From an uncultured Gammaproteobacteria bacterium (GTDB lineage Bacteria; Pseudomonadota; Gammaproteobacteria; PS1; Pseudothioglobaceae), in the NCBI GenBank assembly GCA_937896195.1, contig CALBNC010000091.1:1-35040 (forward strand): 35,040 bases of DNA. Direction: 5' to 3'. The notes beneath the pieces are model-generated. The model was not told the DNA's origin. It ran no database searches and saw only the letters and a program-made list of their open reading frames with translations. The position numbers were made by a program, and so were the translations under genes. How positions within the stretch are numbered: position 1 is the stretch's first letter; each line of letters begins with the position of its first letter. Positions 1 through 6,804 of this stretch are shown here, piece by piece.

Positions 1-2
1 TT

Positions 3-62
3 TCTTATCCAATGATTTCGGCAGCTAGGAATACCAAGAAGCAAGCTAAAGAAGGAGAGTAA
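3..62 (+). CDS. possible 3' end of an upstream gene (partial)
   Basis: An open frame runs from the left edge of the window to a TAA at 60-62, giving about 19 residues rich in Lys, Ala and Glu. The AAGGAG ribosome binding site of the next small gene lies inside its last codons, and that gene starts two bases after the stop, so the two could be cotranscribed. The product cannot be recognised from so short a tail. It could equally be a chance open frame. Confidence 0.25.
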   Translation, partial: SYPMISAARNTKKQAKEGE

Positions 63-64
63 TT

Positions 65-271
65 ATGAAGATATTATTACTAACTCTATTTCTATCATTT
101 AGCTCTATTGGGATTTCTTATGCTGACTTTCAAAATGGAATGAATGCGTTTGATAAAGGTGAATATAAGGTCGCACTTAAAGAATTTAAACCTTTAGCTA
201 ATCATGGTGATATTGATGCGCAAAATAATTTAGATGCAATTTATGAAATTGTAGTATGTGACGCATCATGA
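65..271 (+). pseudogene. truncated Sel1/TPR-type secreted protein
   Basis: The 68-residue product starts with a clear signal peptide (about residues 1-20, ending SYA-D). One Sel1/TPR-like helix pair follows, with the typical AFDKGEYKVALKEFKPLA and GDIDAQNNLDAIYE stretches. Intact family members continue with several 36-residue Sel1 repeats; here homology stops in the middle of the second repeat and an unrelated tail runs to TGA. I looked for the rest of the repeat in the other frames downstream and saw none, so this looks like a 3'-deleted remnant and not a single frameshift. A good AAGGAG site sits 8 bases before the ATG. A secreted short protein cannot be excluded. A longer Sel1-type gene lies at the other end of the window. 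Confidence 0.6.
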
Positions 272-295
272 TGGCGAGTCTTTAAGTATTTTGTT

Positions 296-322
296 ACAAA
301 TATCTATACTAGATATATTTGT
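296..322. repeat. imperfect inverted repeat between Sel1 remnant and LysR gene
   Basis: ACAAATATCTA, a three-base loop, then TAGATATATTTGT: a six-base perfect core, then five more paired bases after a two-base bulge. It has no clear T-tract, so a terminator role for either convergent gene is uncertain. Confidence 0.3.
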
Positions 323-351
323 GTGTAGATTGATTAGCATTTACTTGCGAT

Positions 352-1248
352 CTACCTAAGTCTATCTGAAACAAAGTCAATAAAACTTTTCACTTTAGCG
401 GGCATATACTGTCTACTTGGATACACGATAAATACGTCGATTACAATAGGCTGATAATCACCAAATAATTCTATCAATTCACCTTTTTTAATTTCTTCTC
501 TTAGGTTGAACAGTGGTAATCTAGTGATACCTTGACCTGCTATGCACAATTCTAATGCCATTTGCTCATTGTTGGTCAATGTATGGCTTTTAATTGTCGC
601 CCTGGTCTCTTTCTTTGTGTTGGGACTTATATAGCGCCAAATGTTGTATTGTGGAATATGGTTAAGGCCAATTGTTTTATGCTTACTAAGATCTTTTGGG
701 TGGACTGGAGAGCCGTATTTTTCTAAATATTTTGGCGAGGCAAGCGTCGCTATTTTGGAAGAGTGAATTTTTCGACTAATAAGGTTTGAATCTTCTAACT
801 TAATTGCACCTCGAAACACCAAGTTAAAACCTTCACCAACTATATCAACATACCTACCTTCTAAATTTAGCTCTATATTAACTTTAGGATACTTATCCAT
901 ATATTCTAATATTAACGGCTGTAATTTATATATCCCAAAACTTACTGGGCAGCTTATTTTTAAATTACCTTGTGGCTCTAGCCTTTGCCCTTCAAGTTGC
1001 TGTTCTACTGCTTTCGCCTCATTAATAATATTTACACATTGGCGATAATATAATTCACCTTCTGGGGTGAGACTTATTGTTCGAGTCGTTCTATTTAATA
1101 ACAATACACCGAGTCTGGATTCAAGCCGGTTAATTACCTTGCTTAAGTGAGATGTGCTATGGCCTGAGAGTCTTGCAGCACTAGAAAATCCATTACTATC
1201 AACAACCATTGTAAATATGACCATTCCGTCTAATATTTTGGCGTTCAT
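352..1248 (-). CDS. LysR-family transcriptional regulator
   Basis: The 298-residue product has the normal length of a LysR regulator. It has an N-terminal winged helix-turn-helix (about residues 5-64, with GFSSAARLSGHSTSHLSKVI, then RLGVLLLNRTTR and LTPEGELYY) and a C-terminal periplasmic-binding-protein-like effector domain from about residue 90. The ligand cannot be told from sequence. It is divergent from the CDGSH and DoxX genes with 108 bases between the starts, the usual arrangement for a LysR protein that controls its neighbours, so regulation of those two genes is the natural inference. The ATG has no strong ribosome binding site in front of it. Confidence 0.93.
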   Translation of the reverse strand: MNAKILDGMVIFTMVVDSNGFSSAARLSGHSTSHLSKVINRLESRLGVLLLNRTTRTISLTPEGELYYRQCVNIINEAKAVEQQLEGQRLEPQGNLKISCPVSFGIYKLQPLILEYMDKYPKVNIELNLEGRYVDIVGEGFNLVFRGAIKLEDSNLISRKIHSSKIATLASPKYLEKYGSPVHPKDLSKHKTIGLNHIPQYNIWRYISPNTKKETRATIKSHTLTNNEQMALELCIAGQGITRLPLFNLREEIKKGELIELFGDYQPIVIDVFIVYPSRQYMPAKVKSFIDFVSDRLR

Positions 1249-1299
1249 AAGATGGTTTTATTAGAAGTCATATGGAAATAGTAAATGATAAATATAGTA

Positions 1300-1328
1300 T
1301 TAATGGTCAATTTTATACAATATATAAT
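1300..1328 (+). promoter_or_regulatory. candidate sigma70 promoter for the CDGSH-DoxX genes
   Basis: A perfect TATAAT (1323-1328) lies 29 bases before the CDGSH ATG. The matching -35 position, 17 bases upstream, reads TTAATG, a weak box. A strong -10 with a poor -35 fits an activator-dependent promoter, consistent with the divergent LysR gene. The assignment rests on motif reading only. Confidence 0.4.
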
Positions 1329-1356
1329 GTTGGCTCTTACTTAAAAAGGAAATATA

Positions 1357-1590
1357 ATGAAAAACGTAATGAATTCTAAAGGTCAGCCTTATGTTGTTGA
1401 TATATCTGCAAACGAAACAAAATATATTTGCCAGTGCGGCAAGACTAGTACGCCACCATACTGCGATGGCACCCATCAAGGGAGTGATATTGAGCCATTA
1501 GCATATACAGCTAATGTAGATGAGCAACTATATATTTGTGGTTGTGGAAAAACTGCTGGAAAGCCTTTTTGTGATGGTTCTCATCAGTAG
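1357..1590 (+). CDS. CDGSH iron-sulfur domain protein (two motifs)
   Basis: This 77-residue protein carries two CDGSH-type [2Fe-2S] binding motifs. The first has ligands at about C25, C27, C36 and H40 (CQCGKTSTPPYCDGTH). The second has C61, C63, C72 and H76 (CGCGKTAGKPFCDGSH). Each is the three-Cys, one-His pattern of the mitoNEET family, so the protein should bind two clusters and act in electron or cluster transfer or redox sensing in the cytoplasm. There is no signal peptide or membrane segment. An AAGGA site precedes the ATG. The DoxX gene follows after 40 bases and is probably cotranscribed; the LysR gene is divergent. The physiological partner is unknown. Confidence 0.93.
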   Translation: MKNVMNSKGQPYVVDISANETKYICQCGKTSTPPYCDGTHQGSDIEPLAYTANVDEQLYICGCGKTAGKPFCDGSHQ

Positions 1591-1630
1591 ATTTAAAAGA
1601 TTTTATAAAAAATAAAAAAAGGAGAATTAT

Positions 1631-2008
1631 ATGGATGACCAGGCAAAATTATTACTAAGAATAACTGTTGGATTTACCATGCTATTTCATGGCATCGCTA
1701 AATTTAATGGCATTGGTTTTATTAGTGGAACACTAGCTGGAATTGGACTGCCAGAGATTATCGCAAATGGAGTGTATATTGGTGAAGTACTTGCACCATT
1801 AATGGTTATTGTTGGATTGTATACTCGAATTGGTGGATGGCTGATGGCTATCAATATGCTATTTGCAATTGGCTTGATGCACTCTCAACAAATATTCACA
1901 TTAACAGAACAAGGCGCTTGGGCTGTTGAATTACAAGTTCTATATCTATCAGCAGCTGTAGTAATTGCTTTGTTAGGTAGTGGAAAGTTTGCACTAAAAG
2001 CTGACTAA
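1631..2008 (+). CDS. DoxX family membrane protein
   Basis: The 125-residue product has four hydrophobic segments and the family hallmarks: an early LLLRITVGFTMLFHGIAKF segment, a glycine-rich loop, then GEVLAPLMVIVGLYTRIGGW in the second and third helices. DoxX proteins are small inner-membrane proteins related to a thiosulfate:quinone oxidoreductase subunit; many bacterial members are linked to redox stress or thiol metabolism without a fixed reaction. There is no DoxA gene nearby, so thiosulfate oxidation should not be assumed. A strong AAGGAG site precedes the ATG. Pairing with a CDGSH protein and a LysR regulator points to a redox-responsive cassette. A bidirectional terminator follows. 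Confidence 0.9.
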   Translation: MDDQAKLLLRITVGFTMLFHGIAKFNGIGFISGTLAGIGLPEIIANGVYIGEVLAPLMVIVGLYTRIGGWLMAINMLFAIGLMHSQQIFTLTEQGAWAVELQVLYLSAAVVIALLGSGKFALKAD

Positions 2009-2085
2009 TTTTTAAAAGGTCAAGTAGCTGTTATGTTGCCAATGATATGATAACTAGCGACTTTCTAATCTTTAATTAGAATATT

Positions 2086-2111
2086 AAAAAAGGTGCTTAG
2101 GCGCCTTTTTT
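2086..2111. terminator. bidirectional intrinsic terminator
   Basis: Stem AAAAAAGGTGC, loop TTAG, then GCGCCTTTTTT, with one G-T wobble pair. A-runs and T-runs on both sides let it serve the DoxX transcript on the plus strand and the convergent DsrE-like gene on the minus strand. Confidence 0.85.
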
Positions 2112-2125
2112 AACGCCGACTTTAT

Positions 2126-2623
2126 CTACCAAGACTTATCTCCAATAAGAATATGAACATATTCGTCTTGCCTTATCAAGTCTCTAATTAATTGTGGCGC
2201 ACTTTCAGCAACGTAAATATATTTAGCATAACTATCTAGGGGGATTTGCATCATTGCTGACTTAGCTCCACAGACACTAACATCGACCCCTTCTTTGCTT
2301 AAGCTTTCCAAGGAGTCTTGGGTTGATGAACTAAACTTATATATACTATCTTCTGTTAATGATTTTATCCCACTTCCGTGAGCAACAACATCAATAGGAA
2401 GGTTTGGATATTTAGCTCTTATTTGTTTGACATATGACTCAATCATTGGGATAGCCCATTTCCATTTACCATCTCCACCTTTAAATTCCAAAACAACTCC
2501 AGCAGGCTTGTCAGCATATTCGTCTAGAACTTCTTGTTCAAGCCATAGATTGTAGTACTCTTTCCCAATTGAGCTAAAAGATATTAAACTGGCCAATATA
2601 AATATTAAAAAACTCCTTTTCAC
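2126..2623 (-). CDS. secreted DsrE/DsrF-like protein
   Basis: The 165-residue protein begins with a signal peptide (about residues 1-20). A DsrE-type alpha/beta fold follows: an IDVVAHGSGIKSL strand-loop (H82), then a helix leading to GVDVSVCGAKSAMM with one conserved-position Cys (about C118), and a final VHILIGDKSW strand. DsrE-family proteins such as DsrE/TusD carry persulfide sulfur on a Cys in the cytoplasm. This one is predicted to be exported, so it belongs to the periplasmic DsrE-like branch, and its role there is unproven. The start is GTG, chosen because AAGGAG lies 7 bases upstream; a nearby ATG is out of frame and stops at once. It is monocistronic and convergent with the DoxX gene. 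Confidence 0.82.
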   Translation of the reverse strand: MKRSFLIFILASLISFSSIGKEYYNLWLEQEVLDEYADKPAGVVLEFKGGDGKWKWAIPMIESYVKQIRAKYPNLPIDVVAHGSGIKSLTEDSIYKFSSSTQDSLESLSKEGVDVSVCGAKSAMMQIPLDSYAKYIYVAESAPQLIRDLIRQDEYVHILIGDKSW

Positions 2624-2653
2624 TTCATCTCTCCTTATTTAATTGATAAATTT

Positions 2654-2659
2654 ATTATA
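2654..2659 (-). promoter_or_regulatory. candidate -10 box for the DsrE-like gene
   Basis: On the minus strand this reads TATAAT, about 30 bases before the GTG start. No good -35 box is seen at 16-18 bases, so only the -10 element is proposed. Confidence 0.35.
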
Positions 2660-2695
2660 GGTTATATTAAATAATTATTTTGAACCAAATATAAC

Positions 2696-2722
2696 TTGAT
2701 AAGCAGCAACTTCATTTATACT
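2696..2722 (+). promoter_or_regulatory. candidate promoter for the secreted hydrolase gene
   Basis: TTGATA (2696-2701) and TATACT (2717-2722) are separated by 15 bases, shorter than the ideal 17. They lie 28 bases before the GTG start. Confidence 0.35.
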
Positions 2723-2750
2723 AAATTTTTATTTATCATGGAGTTATATT

Positions 2751-3575
2751 GTGAAATACTTACAGTATTTATTTACTTTCATTTTTATTATTTCCTTCAA
2801 CATTGGGGTTGCTTTTGCTGAAGATAGGGTCGGGGTGGTTCTTCTTCACGGTATCGGAACTCAGCCACAATGGAGCAAAAATAGTACTCTAGCCTCTAAT
2901 TTAAGGTCAGAAGGATATGATGTTGTTACTCCAATTTTCCCTTGGGCTGGAAAAAATGGAAAAACAGAATATAACGGCAGTCTTCAAGATGCATACAGTT
3001 TAATTTCTGAGAAGGTTTCAGATTTAAAAAGTCAAGGCAATAAATATATTTTTCTCGCTGGCCATAGTGTTGGTGCAGTTGCTTCTTTTGGATATGCTTC
3101 TGAACATTCAGGCATTAATGGTGTAATTGGAGTTACGCCTGGATTTCCAGGTTGGGATGCGCCTACGCCTATGAATAATAGTCTAGACTTTAAACCCAAG
3201 ATACTAGAGAATATGAGTAATCGTGCTCATAAAAGAATTGATATGGGTAAAGGGGATGAAGATTTTGAATTTGTCACTAAAAATCACGGTAAAAAATTCA
3301 AAATTTGGACAACGCCAAATAATTATTTAAGTTTTCATCATCTAGAGGGCGTATCAAGGATGGACTTAGTAATGCCAAAACTAAATGTACCCGTTTTATG
3401 GATTTCAACAAGTGAAGATGTGTTTACAGAAAACGGTCTATCAGAAGAAGCCTATAGTCTAGCTCCAAATAATGAAATGAATAAATATGTTGAGATTTCC
3501 ACTCAACACAACAGTGCTCCTGCTAATTCAGAGGAACATATCATATCTTGGATAAATAAAGTTAAAGGTGGCTAA
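2751..3575 (+). CDS. secreted alpha/beta hydrolase
   Basis: The 274-residue product has a signal peptide (about residues 1-23, ending AFA-E) followed by an alpha/beta hydrolase fold. The oxyanion-hole loop is VVLLHGIG near residue 33. The nucleophile elbow is GHSVG with Ser at about 106. A WISTSEDVF segment could supply the acid and the TQHNSAP segment near the C terminus the catalytic His, so the triad looks complete. The substrate is not recognisable; a lipase or esterase acting in the periplasm is a reasonable guess. The start is GTG with GGAG seven bases upstream. Unlike the DUF3530 protein at 31770-32669, this one keeps its nucleophilic serine. Confidence 0.82.
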   Translation: MKYLQYLFTFIFIISFNIGVAFAEDRVGVVLLHGIGTQPQWSKNSTLASNLRSEGYDVVTPIFPWAGKNGKTEYNGSLQDAYSLISEKVSDLKSQGNKYIFLAGHSVGAVASFGYASEHSGINGVIGVTPGFPGWDAPTPMNNSLDFKPKILENMSNRAHKRIDMGKGDEDFEFVTKNHGKKFKIWTTPNNYLSFHHLEGVSRMDLVMPKLNVPVLWISTSEDVFTENGLSEEAYSLAPNNEMNKYVEISTQHNSAPANSEEHIISWINKVKGG

Positions 3576-3682
3576 TAACCTTAGTAAATTTCAAGACTTA
3601 TTCCATTTTTTTATAACTATAGTAAGTTAATTTCTGAATATAATGATTGGAAAAAATTAACTAACACAAACGGGAGTAAGCT

Positions 3683-3841
3683 ATGGATTCAAGAGTAGAA
3701 GTAACAGATATTAAAATGCCATTTTTCTCAATGGTATGGTTCATGGTTAAATGGGCGGTAGCTTCAATTCCAGCGATTATAATCCTATGGTTTTTGTTTA
3801 TGCTGTTTGGTGGTTTAATGGGTGGCTTTTCTCGTTATTAA
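3683..3841 (+). CDS. small single-pass membrane protein (52 aa)
   Basis: An ATG at 3683 with GGGAG six bases upstream opens a 52-codon frame ending in TAA at 3839-3841. The product has a short polar N terminus (MDSRVEVTDIKMPFFSMV) and one long hydrophobic stretch (about residues 13-48) ending in a glycine-rich GGLMGG segment and a basic tail, so it should span the inner membrane once. I do not recognise a named family; similar short proteins with a PFFSMVWFMVKW-like start occur in gammaproteobacteria, from memory. It stands alone between the hydrolase gene and the convergent glutaredoxin gene. A good ribosome site and coherent membrane topology support it over the overlapping frame at 3751-3963. 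Confidence 0.7.
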   Translation: MDSRVEVTDIKMPFFSMVWFMVKWAVASIPAIIILWFLFMLFGGLMGGFSRY

Positions 3842-3865
3842 TAAACACCTTAAGCTTAGCAATTT

Positions 3866-4114
3866 TTAGGTTTCTATACCCATCTCGCGCAACATTAAAT
3901 AGGCTTCAAGATCATCACATCCACCCACATGTTTATCCGCTAAGAATACTTGTGGGTAAGTAAGCTCGTCAGGTGCCATACGAAGCATATCGTCATTTTT
4001 CCATTTAATTTCATCGACTAAACGAACCTCATATTTAACACCGTCTTCATCCAGCATGTTTTTTGCTCGGCTACAATATGAGCAATTAGGTTTGGTCCAG
4101 ATAATGTTTTTCAT
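3866..4114 (-). CDS. glutaredoxin (dithiol, CSYC)
   Basis: This is an 82-residue thioredoxin-fold protein with the active-site C11-S-Y-C14 in WTKPNCSYC, the TYPQVF cis-proline loop and a GGCDDL glutathione-binding turn, all standard for dithiol glutaredoxins. It reduces protein disulfides or mixed disulfides using glutathione in the cytoplasm. A longer frame opens at 4195, but the extra 27 residues lie over the end of hslO and add nothing to the fold. The ATG at 4114 has AAGGA upstream and starts 10 bases after the hslO stop, so it is the better start. The two genes form an operon, pairing a thiol reductase with the redox-linked chaperone Hsp33. Confidence 0.92.
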   Translation of the reverse strand: MKNIIWTKPNCSYCSRAKNMLDEDGVKYEVRLVDEIKWKNDDMLRMAPDELTYPQVFLADKHVGGCDDLEAYLMLREMGIET

Positions 4115-4124
4115 TGTTAATCCT

Positions 4125-4967
4125 TTAAGGGTTAGTCGCAAAAATTCGATCAATATCTTGCTCATCAAAAAATAAATGCTCATTGCAAATCTCATTATGT
4201 ATGGCTATTTCTCCGCGCTCTTTGAGTAAGTCGCGCGCATCTTGTTCACCTAAATCATAGATGATTTTTTCAAACCGCTCTTTGTTTTGCTCACATTCAT
4301 AACCCACCCAATCAGCATTAAATAACTGTAAAGTCTCTTCATGAAATAAACGATGCAGTAAAGACTCTGCATCCAAACTATTTAATTCGTCTTGGGTAAT
4401 GGTGTCAGATAAAGTCCCAACCCTATGCCAGCCTTCAGAATCATGCTGATCCGCCTCTGGCATTTTTTGTAATAACATAGCACAAAGATTTTCCTGAGTT
4501 GAACTCACCCACAATCTAGACTCTAACTGTTCTGACTGAAAAAAGTAATCTTCGAAAGTTGCTATTAAGCCTTTTTGGTTTATAGGTACTAACGATTGAA
4601 AGCTGTGGTCTGTTTGGGAATTGTACAAAGTGGCAACAATCTGGCCTTCGCCTAAAATTTTATCCAAAGAGTCACCCTCTTCAATAATGCTATCTGATCT
4701 AACCATGCCGCGGATCTTAAGATCACTGGTTACCTCAACTAACAATAAACTGACAATGCCACTACCTTGAACTTGCAAGGTAAGCTTGCCCTTGTGTTTA
4801 ATGCCATTAGCCAAAAAGATAGCCAAAGCGCTAAGCTCACCAAATAATTGCCTTACAAGTACGCTATAGCCACGATTTTGGATCATATCTTGCCAAGTAT
4901 CAATGAGTGATAAATGTTGGCCGCGGATATCTAAGTCTTTAAATAAAAATCTGTTAATTGTATTCAT
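4125..4967 (-). CDS. hslO: Hsp33-family chaperonin with degenerate zinc site
   Basis: The 280-residue protein matches Hsp33 across its length: an N-terminal beta-rich core (SVLVRQLFGELSALAIFLA, GKLTLQVQGSG, VRSD) and a C-terminal redox domain. Canonical Hsp33 binds zinc through CxC and CxxC; oxidation releases zinc and switches on holdase activity. Here the first motif is YECEQNKER and the second IHNEICNEH. C225 and C261 remain, while the partner positions are Gln227 and Asn258. Their spacing of 36 matches that between E. coli C232 and C268. Codons on both sides are intact, so a frameshift does not explain the change. Zinc binding and the usual redox switch are doubtful. The glutaredoxin gene follows directly. 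Confidence 0.93.
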   Translation of the reverse strand: MNTINRFLFKDLDIRGQHLSLIDTWQDMIQNRGYSVLVRQLFGELSALAIFLANGIKHKGKLTLQVQGSGIVSLLLVEVTSDLKIRGMVRSDSIIEEGDSLDKILGEGQIVATLYNSQTDHSFQSLVPINQKGLIATFEDYFFQSEQLESRLWVSSTQENLCAMLLQKMPEADQHDSEGWHRVGTLSDTITQDELNSLDAESLLHRLFHEETLQLFNADWVGYECEQNKERFEKIIYDLGEQDARDLLKERGEIAIHNEICNEHLFFDEQDIDRIFATNP

Positions 4968-5008
4968 AGGTATGATTTTAATTTATACCTAGGGATACAA
5001 GTAAAAAA

Positions 5009-5824
5009 GTGATAGAAAGAAAAATTACCATTAAAGTCGACAATCAGCTCTTAATTGATGCCTTGGTTGAAGCAACAGAATTATCTAAGCAAAATCTTAA
5101 AAGTGCGCTGGATAAAGGCTGTGTTTGGCTAAAAACAGACAAACAAATTAGTAGAATTAGACGCATTAAAAAACCATTAAAAATAGGTAATGAAGTCTTT
5201 ATTTACTGGAATGAAGAAATTTTATCCTCAGTCCCTACTCAGCCCACTTTAATACTAGATAAAAAAAGTTATAGCATTTGGTTTAAGCCTGCTGGAATTT
5301 TTTCTCAGGGCTCAAAGTGGGGAGATCATTGCTCATTAACTCGATTGGTTGAAAAGATGCTAGATCGCCCTAGCTTTTTAGTACACAGGCTTGATCGTGC
5401 AACTAGCGGGCTGATGATAGTTGCCCATTCAAAGGCTATGGCTAGAGATTTTTCAAAACTATTTGCTGATAGACTAATTAAAAAAACCTATCTGGCAATA
5501 GTTTCGGGGAGTTTTCCAGTTGAAAAAATTAGTCTAGATGATGATATCGATGACAAGCATGCATTAAGTCATATTACCAAACTGGCAGAAAGCCAAGAAA
5601 AAACATTACTTAGTATTCACATTGAAACGGGCAGAAAACATCAAATTAGAAAGCATCTTAGTGGTTTTAATTTCCCAATTATTGGTGATCGACTCTATAG
5701 TGATGCAAAAAAAGACCACCTAGAAGACTTACAATTACAGGCGGTTAATTTGGTTTTTAACTGTCCAATCGATCAGCAATCAATTAACATTAACTTATCT
5801 GAAAAAGAGCAGTTAAAACTCTAG
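5009..5824 (+). CDS. RluA-family pseudouridine synthase
   Basis: The 271-residue product has an N-terminal S4-like region (about residues 20-70) and a pseudouridine synthase catalytic domain with the signature HRLDRATSG, catalytic Asp at about 129, plus GRKHQIRKHL near the C terminus. It isomerises uridine to pseudouridine in RNA. The family includes RluA, RluC, RluD and TruC, and the target site (23S rRNA or tRNA) cannot be set from sequence alone. The start is GTG, 41 bases from the divergent hslO ATG, with only a weak AGGGA upstream; no better in-frame start precedes the conserved N terminus. The gene stands alone ahead of the htpX promoter. Confidence 0.88.
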   Translation: MIERKITIKVDNQLLIDALVEATELSKQNLKSALDKGCVWLKTDKQISRIRRIKKPLKIGNEVFIYWNEEILSSVPTQPTLILDKKSYSIWFKPAGIFSQGSKWGDHCSLTRLVEKMLDRPSFLVHRLDRATSGLMIVAHSKAMARDFSKLFADRLIKKTYLAIVSGSFPVEKISLDDDIDDKHALSHITKLAESQEKTLLSIHIETGRKHQIRKHLSGFNFPIIGDRLYSDAKKDHLEDLQLQAVNLVFNCPIDQQSININLSEKEQLKL

Positions 5825-5849
5825 TAAAGAGCATTGCAAGCCAACAGAC

Positions 5850-5878
5850 TTGAATCTATTAGATAATACCCATATCTA
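5850..5878 (+). promoter_or_regulatory. candidate sigma70 promoter for htpX-map
   Basis: TTGAAT (5850-5855) and TATCTA (5873-5878) lie exactly 17 bases apart, 31 bases before the htpX ATG. A TCTAAT at 5875-5880 is an alternative -10. In E. coli htpX is under CpxR and heat-shock control; no clear CpxR direct repeat is seen here. Confidence 0.45.
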
Positions 5879-5909
5879 ATACTCAATTATCATCGAACTA
5901 GGAGTACCT

Positions 5910-6800
5910 ATGAAAAGAATCTTTTTATTTTTAATGACTAACATTGCCATTCTTGTCTTGTTAAGCATCACTTTAAGCTTGCTTGGTGTTGAGGGAATTC
6001 TAAAGGAGAATGGCTCAGATCTTGACTTACAAGCTCTACTTATTTTCTCTGCTGTATTTGGCTTTGGTGGCGCTTTTATTTCGTTATTAATTTCCAAGTG
6101 GATGGCCAAACGCATGACAGGTGCAGTGGTCATTAAATCACCTGCTAATAACCTTGAAAAATGGCTCATTGAAACCGTTGAAAAACAAGCAAAAATAGTA
6201 GGTATTCGTATGCCTGAAGTGGCTATTTTTCCCACAGCTTCATTGAATGCTTTTGCTACGGGCGCAAGTAGAAACAAAGCTTTAGTGGCTGTTTCTCAAG
6301 GCTTGCTTGATACTATGAGTAAGGGCGAGATAGAAGCTGTTGTTGGTCATGAAATGAGTCACGTTGCCAATGGCGATATGGTAACGCTAACGCTTATTCA
6401 AGGCGTGGTAAACACCTTTGTTATCTTCTTCTCTCGAGTAATTGGTCACTTTGTTGATCGTGTTATTCTAAAAAATCAACGCGGACATGGTATTGGTTAT
6501 TTTATAACCACACTTTTTGCTCAAATTGTGCTTTCGATTTTAGCTTCGACTATTGTTATGTACGTTTCTAGAAAACGTGAATTTGTCGCTGATACTGGCG
6601 GTGCAGACTTGGCTGGCCATCAAAACATGATTGGTGCATTAAAACGCCTTGGACAGGTTGAGCCAGAAGCACTTCCTGAGCAAATGGCGGCCTTTGGTAT
6701 TAATGATAAAAAAGGTTTTGCCTCATGGTTTTCGTCACATCCACCTATTGAAGATCGTATTAAAGCCCTTGAAAATCGTGCATTAACTTTGGATAAATAA
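5910..6800 (+). CDS. htpX: zinc metalloprotease HtpX
   Basis: The 296-residue inner-membrane M48 protease has two N-terminal membrane helices (about 5-27 and 43-62), the zinc motif HEMSH (H147, E148, H151), a further hydrophobic segment (about 193-219) and the third ligand Glu at about 224 in REFVADTGG. HtpX degrades damaged membrane proteins together with FtsH. Length and topology match the family. A strong AGGAG precedes the ATG. map starts four bases after the stop, so the two are cotranscribed. Confidence 0.96.
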   Translation: MKRIFLFLMTNIAILVLLSITLSLLGVEGILKENGSDLDLQALLIFSAVFGFGGAFISLLISKWMAKRMTGAVVIKSPANNLEKWLIETVEKQAKIVGIRMPEVAIFPTASLNAFATGASRNKALVAVSQGLLDTMSKGEIEAVVGHEMSHVANGDMVTLTLIQGVVNTFVIFFSRVIGHFVDRVILKNQRGHGIGYFITTLFAQIVLSILASTIVMYVSRKREFVADTGGADLAGHQNMIGALKRLGQVEPEALPEQMAAFGINDKKGFASWFSSHPPIEDRIKALENRALTLDK

Positions 6801-6804
6801 GACA

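Noticed and set aside
3751-3963. 70-codon open frame on the plus strand
   Set aside because: It overlaps the 52-residue membrane gene in another frame and runs into the glutaredoxin gene on the other strand. It has no ribosome site at its start.
4125-4300. Frameshift as the cause of the Hsp33 Cys losses
   Set aside because: Residues on both sides of each lost Cys align with the family and the spacing of the kept Cys is exact, so substitutions are the simpler explanation.
5876-6277. 133-codon antisense frame over htpX
   Set aside because: It mirrors the codon pattern of htpX and has no ribosome site or recognisable domain.
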